Of a stretch of DNA of 64,000 bases, positions 41,422 to 50,383 are shown in pieces (the first letter of the stretch is position 1; the number at the start of each line of letters is the position of its first letter). The position numbers were made by a program, and so were the translations under genes. The DNA lies in NCBI RefSeq assembly GCF_965216805.1, contig NZ_CBDCGN010000002.1, positions 2,046,001 to 2,110,000 on the forward strand, given 5' to 3'. Source of the stretch: Panacagrimonas sp965216805. Lineage in GTDB: Bacteria; Pseudomonadota; Gammaproteobacteria; Nevskiales; Nevskiaceae. The notes under the pieces were generated by a model. That model saw only the letters and a list, made by a program, of their open reading frames with translations, was not told the DNA's origin and ran no database searches.

Positions 41422-41723
41422 CGGCAATCGCGTCCGGGGAGATTTGGAACGATCTGCCCGCAGCGTGGCTCGATTCGATGGAGTAGTCATTCGGTCGGCG
41501 CGACGCTTCGAGTCATCGCGAGTCTTCCGGAAGCAGTGCGGCGCGCGAACGCCCAAGTGCATCTTGCGGTAGTGACTTCCCCGCAGGTTCTCCGCGATAA
41601 TCGCGACCGTCACGTAGGCAAGCACGGGCTTCGAGTCCATGTGGTACCGGGAGTGACGCAAGCCCCGGTCACTGTCTCCATGCGGTGTACCGGACTGCTG
41701 TCCTGATTCCACCGGTACTCTCA
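41422..41723. other. intergenic region before the siderophore receptor, no supported gene
   Basis: This gap carries the divergent upstream regions of the membrane protein and the TonB receptor. I looked for a Fur-box-like palindrome (GATAAT repeats) and see none that is convincing. No other feature is supported. Confidence 0.4.
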
Positions 41724-43871
41724 ATGCCTTCGTTTCGCTTAACGCCGTTCGCGGCTGCTCTCCTTTCCTCCCTGGCCTGGCCGACTGTTGCGCAGTCGGC
41801 CGATTCCGACCCTGCCGTCACGCTTGAAACCATCGAGGTTCGCGGCGACGCGCCTGACGGTGACAGCTACCACAGCAGCTCGAGCAGCACCGCCACGCGC
41901 ACCGACACTCCCCTGGTCGATGTGCCGCAATCGATCACAGTGGTGACCCGCGCGCAGGTGGAGGATCAGTCCGCGCAGAACCTCGCCGACGTGGTGCGCT
42001 ACGTGCCCGGCGTCGGCATGGCGCAGGGCGAAGGCAATCGCGAAGCACCGGTGTTCCGCGGCAACGTGAGCACCTCGGATTTCTTCGTCAACGGTCTGCG
42101 CGACGACGTACAGTATTACCGCGACCTCTACAACATTGAGCGCGTGGAAGTCCTCAAGGGTCCCAACGCCATGATCTTCGGCCGCGGCGGTGTGGGCGGC
42201 GTGATCAACCGCATTACGCGCGTGGCCGATGGCCGCAGTCATGGAGAGGTGTCGCTTCAGGGCGGCAGCTTCGACAACAAGCGCGCCACGTTCGATTGGG
42301 GCCAGGGATTCAACCCCAACGTAGCCGCGCGGGTGACCGGCGTGATCGAGGACAGCGAGAGCTATCGCGACGATGTCGCGCTCGAACGCCGCGGGGTCAA
42401 TCCCACGCTGCGCCTCGTGGTCGGACCCGCCACAGCGGTGACGCTCGGCCACGAATATTTCTTCGACGAGCGCGTGGCCGATCGCGGCGTGCCCTCGCGC
42501 AACGGCAAGCCGTTCGATACCGACGAATCGACGTTTTTCGGCGATCCCGGAAACAGCCCGACCGGCACCGAGCTCAATGTCACCAGTGTGACGCTGGATC
42601 ACGACTTCGGCGGCGGCCTGACCCTGGTCAATCGCACGCTTTACGGCCGCTACGACAAGTATTACCAGAACGTATTTGCCAGCGGCCCCGTCGCGGCGGA
42701 CGGCACGGTGCCGTTCCAGGGGTACATCGCGACGACGGAGCGCGACAACCTGTTCAACCAGACCGACCTGGTCTACAAGCTCGAGACCGGCGCCGTCGAG
42801 CACATCTTGCTGGCGGGTGCGGAGTTCGGCCGCCAGCTCACCGACAATCTGCGGCTCAGCGCGCGCTTCACCGATGGCGCGGATGCCGATGCCGATCCGG
42901 ACAGCACCTTCATCGCAGCGGCGAGCAGCCCCAATTTCAGCGAACCGCTCGTGGCCTTTGTGCAAGGCGGATCGAGCGACGGCAACAACGAGAACGAGAC
43001 CACCATCGCCGCGGTGTATCTGCAGGATCAGCTGTCGTTGTCCTCGCAGTTCGACGTCGTGCTCGGCCTGCGCTACGACCGCTACGACACCGAATTCGAG
43101 AACCGGCGGACCGACGCCGCGCCGGCGGATCGCCGGATCGACGCCAAGGACGACCTGCTGTCGCCGCGCGTGGGCCTGATCTACAAGCCGATCAAAGCGG
43201 CTTCGATCTACGCCAGCTACTCGGTGAGCTATCTGCCGCGCGCGGGTGAGCAGCTCGGCTCCCTGACGCCGACCAACGCCTCGTTCGATCCCGAGGAGTA
43301 CACGAACTACGAGGTCGGCGCGAAGTGGGATGTGCGGCCCAACCTGGCTCTCACCCTGGCGGTGTACCAGCTCGATCGTGACAAGGTGATCCTGCCGGGC
43401 CCGACGGCGGGGACCAGCATCCTCGGGGATGGCGCACGAACCCAGGGCGTCGAGTTCGGCGTCAGCGGGTATGTGACCAAGGCCTGGAGCATCGCCGGCG
43501 GTTACGCCTATCAGGACGGCGAACTGAATGCGACCAGCGGCGCCACCGCGCAGGACGGCGCTGACCTTGCGAATCTGCCGCGCCACAGCGTGTCGCTCTG
43601 GAACCGTTACGATTTCCACCCGCAGTGGGGCGCCGGGATCGGGGTGTTCAACCGCAGCTCGGTCTTCGCCAGCACCAGCAATGCCGTGAAGCTGGACGGT
43701 TACACGCGGGTCGATGGCGCGTTGTTCTACCAGTACAGCCCGCGCTTCCGCGCCCAGCTCAACCTGGAGAACCTCGGCGGCGAGGATTACTTCGTCAACG
43801 CGCACAACGACAACAACAGTCTTCCCGGGGCACCGCTGACGGTGCGGGCGAGCGTGACGGCGACTTTTTGA
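41724..43871 (+). CDS. TonB-dependent siderophore receptor
   Basis: A 715-residue outer membrane receptor from the ATG at 41724. A signal peptide ends near AQSADSD. The TonB box region is LETIEVRGD. The plug domain (~70-175) carries DVPQSITVVTRAQVED, FFVNGLRDDVQYYRD and VEVLKGPNAMIFGRGGVGG, a set typical of catecholate siderophore receptors. A 22-strand barrel follows and ends in the C-terminal aromatic residue (SVTATF). It imports ferric siderophores. It is the only iron-uptake gene seen here and stands alone. Confidence 0.92.
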   Translation: MPSFRLTPFAAALLSSLAWPTVAQSADSDPAVTLETIEVRGDAPDGDSYHSSSSSTATRTDTPLVDVPQSITVVTRAQVEDQSAQNLADVVRYVPGVGMAQGEGNREAPVFRGNVSTSDFFVNGLRDDVQYYRDLYNIERVEVLKGPNAMIFGRGGVGGVINRITRVADGRSHGEVSLQGGSFDNKRATFDWGQGFNPNVAARVTGVIEDSESYRDDVALERRGVNPTLRLVVGPATAVTLGHEYFFDERVADRGVPSRNGKPFDTDESTFFGDPGNSPTGTELNVTSVTLDHDFGGGLTLVNRTLYGRYDKYYQNVFASGPVAADGTVPFQGYIATTERDNLFNQTDLVYKLETGAVEHILLAGAEFGRQLTDNLRLSARFTDGADADADPDSTFIAAASSPNFSEPLVAFVQGGSSDGNNENETTIAAVYLQDQLSLSSQFDVVLGLRYDRYDTEFENRRTDAAPADRRIDAKDDLLSPRVGLIYKPIKAASIYASYSVSYLPRAGEQLGSLTPTNASFDPEEYTNYEVGAKWDVRPNLALTLAVYQLDRDKVILPGPTAGTSILGDGARTQGVEFGVSGYVTKAWSIAGGYAYQDGELNATSGATAQDGADLANLPRHSVSLWNRYDFHPQWGAGIGVFNRSSVFASTSNAVKLDGYTRVDGALFYQYSPRFRAQLNLENLGGEDYFVNAHNDNNSLPGAPLTVRASVTATF

Positions 43872-43905
43872 GGCGGTCACGCCGGGCAGCAGGTCAGCAG
43901 ACGAA

Positions 43906-43929
43906 TGCGGTGGGACGAGCCTCACCGCA
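43906..43929. terminator. candidate bidirectional terminator
   Basis: TGCGGTG at 43906-43912 pairs with CACCGCA at 43923-43929, with a 10-base loop. It lies between the convergent receptor and DUF305 genes. There is no T-run, so support is moderate. Confidence 0.35.
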
Positions 43930-43943
43930 CTTGTCTCCGCGCT

Positions 43944-44357
43944 CTACTTCGACGACATCGCGTCCGGCATAACCTTCTTGTGCGCTGCCAGCCACTGATC
44001 GAAGGCGGCGAGTTCCTTCTTCTGCGCGGCGTTGATGTCCTTGGCCATCTGCACCATCTGCGGGTTCTTGCCGTTCTTGATCTGGGCTTGCGACATTTCG
44101 AGCGCTTTCATGTGATGCATGCGCATATTGGCCGCGAAGTCATAGTCCACATCGCCGGTCATGGACATGCCTTCCATGCCCTTCATGCCGTCCATCTTCA
44201 TCCCGCCCTTGGAGTCACCCATCGAGGCGGAGGGCATGGTCTTGGTATCGTGCGCCGACATTCCGTCGGCATGGGCCCACATCGGGGTGGCAAGCATGAC
44301 CGCAGCCGACATCGCTGCGGCGCAGGCCGTTACGCTGGAACGCTTGAAGCGGGTCAT
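43944..44357 (-). CDS. DUF305 family Met/His-rich periplasmic protein (CopM-like)
   Basis: A 137-residue protein from the ATG at 44357 with a signal peptide (SAAVMLATPMWAHA). The mature part has a Met-rich segment (KMDGMKGMEGMSMTGD) and the DUF305 core, DYDFAANMRMHHMKALEM, with the paired His expected for Cu(I)/Cu(II) binding. A helical tail follows. Members such as CopM bind copper in the periplasm. It is the last gene of the copper block on this strand. Confidence 0.8.
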   Translation of the reverse strand: MTRFKRSSVTACAAAMSAAVMLATPMWAHADGMSAHDTKTMPSASMGDSKGGMKMDGMKGMEGMSMTGDVDYDFAANMRMHHMKALEMSQAQIKNGKNPQMVQMAKDINAAQKKELAAFDQWLAAHKKVMPDAMSSK

Positions 44358-44628
44358 CGTAAGTCTCCTGAAGTCACACTGCGGGCGAGTGCCCGCGTGC
44401 CTTGGAACCCGCATCCGCCGTGCCCGCTTTGCGTCCCCCACAAAAGTCATGGCCCTGGAAAGAACCCGGGCGAGAGCAGCGGTGCTGCCCGCCCGCGAAC
44501 TGCACGCTCGCCCAAGGCGTTGCGTGCGCAATGCATGCGGGCCTTTGACCCTTGCGGCCTGCAACCAGGTTCGCTTCGCTGGAACCCAACAGGCCCAATG
44601 GCAAAGTGTTGAAGATGCGGCGTGCCGA

Positions 44629-44958
44629 TCAGGCCGCCATCTTCCGACACTCCGCAGCGCATTTGCGGCAGGCTTCCGCGCAGGCCTGGCAGTGGCTGTG
44701 CGGATGCTTGGCACACTCTTCGGCGCAGGTTTCGCAGATATGCGCGCAGAGCGCGCACACCTCTTTCGCATGAATGCTGCCCCGTGCCATGAAGCCGGCC
44801 GCGAGACGACAGATGGCGGCGCAGTCGATGTCGTTGCGGATGCAGTCCGCCATCATCGCCGGGTCCTTTTCGGCGAGGCAGGCGGTGGCGCAGTGATCGC
44901 AAGCGTCGGCGCAGGCATTGCAAGCAGAGATGCAGGATTGATGCTGCTCGTGTGACAT
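44629..44958 (-). CDS. four-helix bundle copper-storage protein (Csp3-like)
   Basis: A 109-residue protein with 19 Cys by my count, spaced three or four apart along four helices: CISACNACADACDHC, DCIRNDIDCAAIC, CALCAHICETC and HCQACAEACRKCAAEC. This is the layout of cytosolic Csp proteins, which store many Cu(I) ions inside the bundle. No signal peptide is present, so it is a Csp3-type cytosolic form. A 270-base gap to the DUF305 gene and 204 bases to the EF-hand gene suggest its own promoter. Confidence 0.9.
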   Translation of the reverse strand: MSHEQHQSCISACNACADACDHCATACLAEKDPAMMADCIRNDIDCAAICRLAAGFMARGSIHAKEVCALCAHICETCAEECAKHPHSHCQACAEACRKCAAECRKMAA

Positions 44959-45162
44959 GGGGTGTCTCCGGAGGTCGGGCGGGCGGTTGCCCGCGTACGT
45001 CGCTCGTCGCAACGGCCGTGCCCGCCGCGCTTCTCTACCTAGCTGAGCCATGGGCCAGAGCGAGCGCCCCGGAAGAGGCGGGCGAGGCAACGCGCACAGG
45101 AATGCGCCTTGCGCGCCTGGCAAGGCGACCGACGGTCGATACGGCCATGGCGCGCGCCTGCC

Positions 45163-45459
45163 TCAGTGTTGGTGGCCGTCTCCGGAGTGTCCGCCGCCAC
45201 CCGCGCCCGGACCTTCCGGGTGCGAATCGCCGGACGCGCGCAGCACCTCTTGCGCGCTATCGAACTCCCCGCTGCTCAGATAGCCGTCCTGGTTGGCATC
45301 CGCGTAATCGAATACCGCGACGAGCGATTCCGCGCGAGCTGCTTCGTCGCGGCTGATCCGGCCGTCGTCATCCGCATCGGTCCGTCCGAATGAGCCGGCG
45401 CTGGCACAGGCACCCAGGATCAAGCTGAGCACCAGCGGGACCATCGTTCTGTTTTTCAT
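45163..45459 (-). CDS. EF-hand lipoprotein with Gly/His tail
   Basis: A 98-residue lipoprotein from the ATG at 45459 (an ATG at 45474 is an alternative) with lipobox LGAC. Loops DADDDGRISRDE and DANQDGYLSSGE are both canonical 12-residue EF loops. The tail GPGAGGGGHSGDGHQH may bind Cu or Zn. It lies 27 bases after its paralogue at 45486, the same pairing as in the Zn block. Confidence 0.8.
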   Translation of the reverse strand: MKNRTMVPLVLSLILGACASAGSFGRTDADDDGRISRDEAARAESLVAVFDYADANQDGYLSSGEFDSAQEVLRASGDSHPEGPGAGGGGHSGDGHQH

Positions 45460-45485
45460 ATATCGATTCACCATCAAGAAAACAT

Positions 45486-45791
45486 TCAGTGGGAGTGCCC
45501 GTCGCCGCCGCCGCCGGACCCCGCTCGTGTCCTCGGCGGACCCTCGTGAGTCGAAGTGCGCGACTCCTGCAGGAAGGCGCGCACGTACTCGTACTCTTCT
45601 TCGTTCAGCACGCCGTCCTTGTCTTCGTCTGCGGTGTTGTACAGCGATGCCAGTTCTTCAGAGCGCGCCGCCGCCTCGTCGTGGCTGACGGCACCGTCCT
45701 GGTTGGCGTCCGCTTCCTTGAACGGCCCGAGCGATGAACAGGCTGACAGCAGCAGGCTCGACGAAAGTGCGGCGATGCGAAGTGAGGTCAT
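45486..45791 (-). CDS. EF-hand lipoprotein with Gly/His tail
   Basis: A 101-residue lipoprotein from the ATG at 45791 (lipobox LLSAC). EF loops DANQDGAVSHDE and DEDKDGVLNEEE are canonical. The tail (GSGGGGDGHSH) matches the other copies. It follows the outer-membrane protein gene and precedes its paralogue. It is probably a divalent-metal sensor or buffer at the cell envelope. Confidence 0.8.
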   Translation of the reverse strand: MTSLRIAALSSSLLLSACSSLGPFKEADANQDGAVSHDEAAARSEELASLYNTADEDKDGVLNEEEYEYVRAFLQESRTSTHEGPPRTRAGSGGGGDGHSH

Positions 45792-45841
45792 GGGAGTTGG
45801 AGCGTGGACAATGGAGTGGAAGGGGGATCGGCAACGCGGCA

Positions 45842-46894
45842 TCAGTTGAAATGCCATTGCCAGTTCAGGCGACCAATAAATGTGGACTTGAGCTGTGGGC
45901 CATCGAGCGACTGGTAGGCCGGCACACCGGCCTCGAAGTAGAAGCGCTGGTTCTCGACGCCGCTGCCGCCGGAGGGCTGGAAGTTGAGGCCGAGCAGCAC
46001 GTCGATGCGACGGCCGGCCTGGAGGTTAGGGTCCTTGGTTGGTTCGTCCTCGCGATCCAGCGCCTCGTCCGCGCCCTCGATGTTCTCGATCCGTCGCGCA
46101 TCGGCACGCAACGAGACGTTGAGTGACTCACTGAGCCGGCGCATTGCCCAGGCATTGATGCGGTACTGGTTGCCGAGGCGGTAGTCGTAGCGGTTCTCGT
46201 CGATGCGCAACGTCGGTTGCAGGTCCATGCCCCAGCCCCAGTCCGCCTGCTGCCCGATGTAACTCAGCCCCGGCAGCACCGAGACGGTGCCCGCGCCGAG
46301 CTGCATCGGGTATTCGAGGCGCGCGCCGTTGAGGCGCTCGTTGATCGAGCCGGTGGGCAGGGCCACGCCGCCGTTAAAGTAGACGAGGTGCTGGTGGTCG
46401 GCGCTCTCGTGCACCGTGTAATGCGCGCGCAGCTCGATGTCGCCGAGGCCATCGGTCTCTTCCTTGAAGCGCTCGCCGTCCACCGTGAGGTGATCCATGT
46501 CCTTCACCAGGTAGGGCACCATCGCCATCAGCGACAGGCCCTCGCGCGGCGCGTACATCAGCGTCGCCATGTGCATCTGCATTCGCATCTCGGTCGGCGA
46601 TGCGAAGAAGGACTGGAGAATCTCGCTGGTCCGGATGCGATCGGAGCCGTCGAGATTGCCGTTCATGCGTTCGTATCCGAACTCGTAGCCGAGCATCCAC
46701 TTGCCGCTGTGACCCAGCATCACGCCCGCGGGCGACAGGCGCGGCGCGTGGCCGGCGTGCAGCGAGGGCGATGGGGGCGAGGCCAGCGGGATCACCGGGT
46801 AGGCATCGGCGCTGTCCTGCGCGGAAGCTGCGAAGGACAACCCGAGCATCGTTGCGGCGGAGGTTCTTGCGAACCAGGTCTTTCTGCGTTGCAT
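45842..46894 (-). CDS. outer membrane beta-barrel protein
   Basis: A 350-residue protein from the ATG at 46894 with a signal peptide (TMLGLSFAASAQD). The mature protein starts with a His/Pro-rich stretch (SPSLHAGHAPRLSPAGV) and continues as alternating amphipathic strands ending in an aromatic residue pattern (LNWQWHFN). MRMQMHMATLMYAPREGL is Met-rich. It resembles transporter-type outer membrane proteins found in copper loci. Its role may be metal passage or adhesion; this is uncertain. Confidence 0.65.
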   Translation of the reverse strand: MQRRKTWFARTSAATMLGLSFAASAQDSADAYPVIPLASPPSPSLHAGHAPRLSPAGVMLGHSGKWMLGYEFGYERMNGNLDGSDRIRTSEILQSFFASPTEMRMQMHMATLMYAPREGLSLMAMVPYLVKDMDHLTVDGERFKEETDGLGDIELRAHYTVHESADHQHLVYFNGGVALPTGSINERLNGARLEYPMQLGAGTVSVLPGLSYIGQQADWGWGMDLQPTLRIDENRYDYRLGNQYRINAWAMRRLSESLNVSLRADARRIENIEGADEALDREDEPTKDPNLQAGRRIDVLLGLNFQPSGGSGVENQRFYFEAGVPAYQSLDGPQLKSTFIGRLNWQWHFN

Positions 46895-46922
46895 CGTTCT
46901 CTCTCCAGGGGGACCGCGTTGT

Positions 46923-47981
46923 TCACGAGGCGGGCAATTCCGCGTCGCGCTTTTGTTCAGGGTTGGACGCCGGCAGCGCCAGGTCCTCGACCGCGGGCAG
47001 CGACAGGTACACCGACACGCTTGTGTCGAAGCCCTTGAGGTGCAGCCGGTTGGGCATGCGCGAGAACGGCTGGGCACATTCCGGGACGCTCAACCGGCCC
47101 TGCCGGATCACGCCCGAGGTCGCGACGATGCCGCCCGGCGGCGCCTGCTTGAGGATGCGCGCGGCGGTGTTGATGCTCGGGCCGATGAAGCACAGGCCAC
47201 GCCGCTCGCGCGTGCCGACATGACCGATCACCAGCGGCCCGGCGTCGAGCGCGATCCGCGCCGGCGGCATCAGTGCATTGAGTGCGCGCGCATGCAGGAG
47301 CTGGCGACGCAGGGCGAGCGCGGCCGGCAGCGCGTCTGCAACGTCGGAGAAATACAGCATCGCGCCGTCGCCCTCGAAGTCGTGCACGTCGCCGCAGTGC
47401 TGCACGGCGACCTGGACCACGATCTCCATGAACGCCTGCACCAGCGCCAGCACGACCTCGGCCGGGCGCGTGGTCACCAGGCTGGTGGAATTCACCATGT
47501 CCACGAACAGCACGGCCATGTCGCGGCGCGTGGGCAGCGGGACGCCGGAGAGAAACGCGCGCTCGGCGATCAGCGTGCCGGAGGTGCCCTGCTCACGACC
47601 CGCGGGCAGCAGGCTTTCCAGCGGCGTCCAGCGCAGGTCGGGACTCATCACCACCTGCCAGATCGGCAGGTTCGCGGCGCGCCAGGCGGGCAGTCCGCCT
47701 TCGAGCACCGAGACGCGCCGATAGCCGGCCTCGATCAGCCACTGCGCCACGCGCGTGCTCGACGCCTGACCCGCGCAGAGGCAGTAGACCGCGATCTCGC
47801 GCTCGCGCTCGATGTCGGGAAGCTCGGTGCCGACGGCCTTGAGCACCACGGGGATCGCGCCGCTGATGCCGAAGGGCTGCTTCTGCAGGCTGCCCGGGCG
47901 ACGCACGTCGAGCAGCAGCAGCGGCTCCGGCCGTTCGAGTCTTGCGAGCAGCGCGTCGGGCGAGATTCGGCCGGGCATCAT
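46923..47981 (-). CDS. rhodanese-class III nucleotidyl cyclase fusion, intact
   Basis: A 352-residue protein. Residues ~5-110 are a rhodanese domain (LLLLDVRRPGSL) with the active-site loop YCLCAGQASS (Cys67/Cys69). Residues ~153-335 are a class III cyclase: metal Asp161 in LFVDMVNSTSL, second Asp205 in HDFEGDGAMLYF, and GPSINTAARILKQ further on. It may make a cyclic nucleotide in response to sulfur or metal status. Its start overlaps the nuclease-like gene (ATGA). The paralogue at 33558 has lost the key residues of both domains. The product (cAMP or cGMP) cannot be told here. Confidence 0.85.
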   Translation of the reverse strand: MMPGRISPDALLARLERPEPLLLLDVRRPGSLQKQPFGISGAIPVVLKAVGTELPDIEREREIAVYCLCAGQASSTRVAQWLIEAGYRRVSVLEGGLPAWRAANLPIWQVVMSPDLRWTPLESLLPAGREQGTSGTLIAERAFLSGVPLPTRRDMAVLFVDMVNSTSLVTTRPAEVVLALVQAFMEIVVQVAVQHCGDVHDFEGDGAMLYFSDVADALPAALALRRQLLHARALNALMPPARIALDAGPLVIGHVGTRERRGLCFIGPSINTAARILKQAPPGGIVATSGVIRQGRLSVPECAQPFSRMPNRLHLKGFDTSVSVYLSLPAVEDLALPASNPEQKRDAELPAS

Positions 47982-49288
47982 GCGGCGGCGGTCCGCACGG
48001 CGATACCCAGCGGCCTGGCAATCGCCTGCACCGCCTTGAGGCCGGAGCCGAAGCGCGCCATCGGCTCGCGGTTCGTGCGCAGCGCCTCGTAGGGCAGGAA
48101 GCGCAGGTCGAGTTCCGCAACGCGGCTGAAGGCGGGCCGCGCGAACTGCGCGCGCACGGCGTCCTCGCGGTCATCCGGCGCGACCAGGAAGTACGCGCTC
48201 GCCAGATGATCCGGCAGCCCCAGCGCGAGATCGAGCATGCGCACGATGCCGGAGTAGATGCTGGTGCTGTGCTCCACCTCGAAGGCGGCCGCGACGCTGT
48301 CGTGCTCGGCCGACAGCCACAGCACGTCGATCAGCCGGATGGTGTCTTCCGCGCCGCAGTTCGCGATCGGCGCCGGCAGCACGTCGAGACAGCCGTCGCC
48401 GAGATGGCCCTGCGCGTAGCCGCGCCCGCGATCGTTGCTCGCCACCCACACGCGAAAGCCCAGGGCATGTCCCAGATCGCGCAGCCAACCCTGCACCTGC
48501 GTGTGCGTAAGATCGGCCTCGCAGGCCTGGGCCAGCGCCCGCGTCTCGCGCGTGCTCTCTTCGCGCACGCGCGCGAGGTCCGCCTGCCAGCGCGCGAGTG
48601 CCGATGCGTCGGCGGCGTCCGGCGGCAGCGGATAGCGATCCGAACCCACGTCGAACAGGAAGCCGGCGATGGCGCCCAGATCGTTCGACAGCAGGGACCG
48701 GTGCGCGGCATTGAGTGCGAGCATGCCCTCGCGCATGGCCAGATACTCGTCCCAGCGACCCAGCTTCACCTTGGCGCCGGTCACGCGGTTGTAGCCGCGC
48801 ACGATGGCGGTGTTGAACGGCGGCACCAGGGTGGGATGCAGGAAGTACAACAGGTTCGCCGCCGCCGGTCCCAGCCCCTTGATCTTCATCTGGTCGAGCT
48901 GGCGGATGGCGGACAGCACCGGCGCCTCGTGCGTGCAGCAGGCACAGGTGTCGAGAAAGCGCCCGAAAGCCTGCTGATTGACGCGGCTCTCGTAGATGTC
49001 GGGAATGCGCAGCTTCGGCTTCCAGAGAAAAGCGTGGTCCGCGCCGCGGAAGATCTGCCGCTGCTCGGCAATGGACCCGACCACGGTCTCCAGCGAAGAG
49101 CCCTTGTAGACGTTGCCGAAGCGATCCGCCTCGATCTCGGCGACCACCGCCTCGACGCCGCGCCGGATCGAGCGGAAGTTCTTCAGCCGCTCCTCCCACA
49201 GGAACCAGCCGAGGTAGGTCGCGCCGGGGTCGCGCCGCCACTGATCCAGCAGCGGGCGCAGCCAGGCGTCGCGTCGCAGGTCGGTCAC
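47978..49288 (-). CDS. HhH-like / PD-(D/E)xK nuclease-like protein
   Basis: A 436-residue protein from a GTG at 49288 overlapping the DUF411 stop. The middle (~115-200) has a helix-hairpin-helix-like region: LDQMKIKGLGPAAANLLYF. The C-terminal part has LGDGCLDVLPAPIANCG, then AAFEVEHSTSIYSGIVRML, which resembles the nuclease core of type II restriction enzymes. A Cys-Cys pair (CACCTHE) near residue 110 may bind metal. It is coupled by 4-base overlaps to DUF411 upstream and the rhodanese-cyclase downstream, a very odd place for a nuclease. No methyltransferase partner of DNA type is nearby. Confidence 0.6.
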   Translation of the reverse strand: MTDLRRDAWLRPLLDQWRRDPGATYLGWFLWEERLKNFRSIRRGVEAVVAEIEADRFGNVYKGSSLETVVGSIAEQRQIFRGADHAFLWKPKLRIPDIYESRVNQQAFGRFLDTCACCTHEAPVLSAIRQLDQMKIKGLGPAAANLLYFLHPTLVPPFNTAIVRGYNRVTGAKVKLGRWDEYLAMREGMLALNAAHRSLLSNDLGAIAGFLFDVGSDRYPLPPDAADASALARWQADLARVREESTRETRALAQACEADLTHTQVQGWLRDLGHALGFRVWVASNDRGRGYAQGHLGDGCLDVLPAPIANCGAEDTIRLIDVLWLSAEHDSVAAAFEVEHSTSIYSGIVRMLDLALGLPDHLASAYFLVAPDDREDAVRAQFARPAFSRVAELDLRFLPYEALRTNREPMARFGSGLKAVQAIARPLGIAVRTAAA

Positions 49289-49761
49289 GGTTGTGGCGAG
49301 GCGGCGGGCTTGCGGTCGCCGTGTTCGGCGAAGGTCTGCGCGCTGCCTTCGGCCGTGAACAGTACGGTCTCGTAGGCGTCGCGGCGCTCGCCCTGTTCCA
49401 TGCCGGGCGATCCTATGGGCATCCCAGGGACCGCGAGGCCGCGTGCGGCGGGCTTGTCGGCGAGGAGCTTGCGGATGTCGCCGGCCGGCACGTGGCCTTC
49501 GATCACGTAGCCCTCCACGACGCCGGTGTGGCAGGACGCGAGCGACTGCGGTACGCCGAGCTTGGTCTTGAGCGGATTCATCGCCGTCTCGTTGTGCGCC
49601 ACGACGTTGAAGCCCTCCTGGCGCAGATACTCGATCCACTTCGAGCAACAGTTGCAGGTGGGGCTCTTCCACACTTCGATGGTGGGCTGGTCGGCCGGCG
49701 CCTTGGCACCGCAGGCGGCGATCAGGATGACCATGGCCGTCAGCAGGATTTTGAGTTTCAT
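49285..49761 (-). CDS. DUF411 metal-binding lipoprotein
   Basis: A 158-residue lipoprotein from the ATG at 49761 (lipobox IAAC). The thioredoxin-like DUF411 domain is complete: EVWKSPTCNCCSKWIEYL (Cys triplet), ASCHTGVVEGYVIEGHVPAG and GLAVPGMPIGSPGME. It probably binds Cu in the periplasm. Complete compared with the copies at 20982 (truncated) and 33094 (diverged). Confidence 0.88.
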   Translation of the reverse strand: MKLKILLTAMVILIAACGAKAPADQPTIEVWKSPTCNCCSKWIEYLRQEGFNVVAHNETAMNPLKTKLGVPQSLASCHTGVVEGYVIEGHVPAGDIRKLLADKPAARGLAVPGMPIGSPGMEQGERRDAYETVLFTAEGSAQTFAEHGDRKPAASPQP

Positions 49762-49801
49762 CGTGGCTCTCCAGGAGCAGGTGATGGGGTGAAGAGACGG
49801 C

Positions 49802-50383
49802 TCAGAATTCAGCAACGACCAGGCAGACCTGTCGGTTCGCGAAGGTCATCTCCATGGCATACCGGACGGCGCGCGCGTGACGGCGGATGTCGGCGAGCAG
49901 CGGCAGCTCGAAACCAGGCGCAGCGCCGACCGGCACCGGAATCGCGATGGCGAGCAATGCCGGCCGCAAGGACTGTCGCCAGCAGCGCCAGATCGTGCCG
50001 AGCAGCGCGGCGTCGAACGACCGCAGTTCGTCAGCGTCGGTGAGAAAGACCGAGCCGGGCGCAGCCTGCGTGGCGACCCACTCGAGCAATGAAACGCACT
50101 CGAAGCGAATCGGGAAGTCGCGATACAGCGCCCGGTTGAGTTGCGTCTGCGTGCGGCTGTCATGCAGCCCGACGTAGCGGACGATCTGCGGCAGCCGCTC
50201 GGCGCAGTCGCGCAGCACACGGCCCGATCCACAGCCGATCTCGCACAGGGTGGAGAATTCGCCGCCACGACGGATCAGCACGACCCTGAGCAAGGGAATG
50301 AGGGCCGCATGCAGATCGAGCGCCGCGTCCACGTACGGGGGATCGCGTTCCATACCGGGCAGAGGCGAGTCTCGGCTGCTCAC
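49802..50383 (-). CDS. class I methyltransferase-like protein
   Basis: A 193-residue soluble protein. STLCEIGCGSGRVLRDCAERL near residue 45 is the SAM-binding motif I of class I methyltransferases, with a following acidic loop. YVGLHDSRTQTQLNRAL and SVFLTDADELRSFD fit motifs II and III loosely. The substrate is unknown. It overlaps the NTF2-like gene (ATGA) and is followed after 41 bases by DUF411. Confidence 0.6.
   Translation of the reverse strand: MSSRDSPLPGMERDPPYVDAALDLHAALIPLLRVVLIRRGGEFSTLCEIGCGSGRVLRDCAERLPQIVRYVGLHDSRTQTQLNRALYRDFPIRFECVSLLEWVATQAAPGSVFLTDADELRSFDAALLGTIWRCWRQSLRPALLAIAIPVPVGAAPGFELPLLADIRRHARAVRYAMEMTFANRQVCLVVAEF

Noticed and set aside
41739..43925. A 728-codon open frame antisense to the TonB receptor
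   Set aside because: The receptor has a full plug and barrel; the antisense product is low-complexity.
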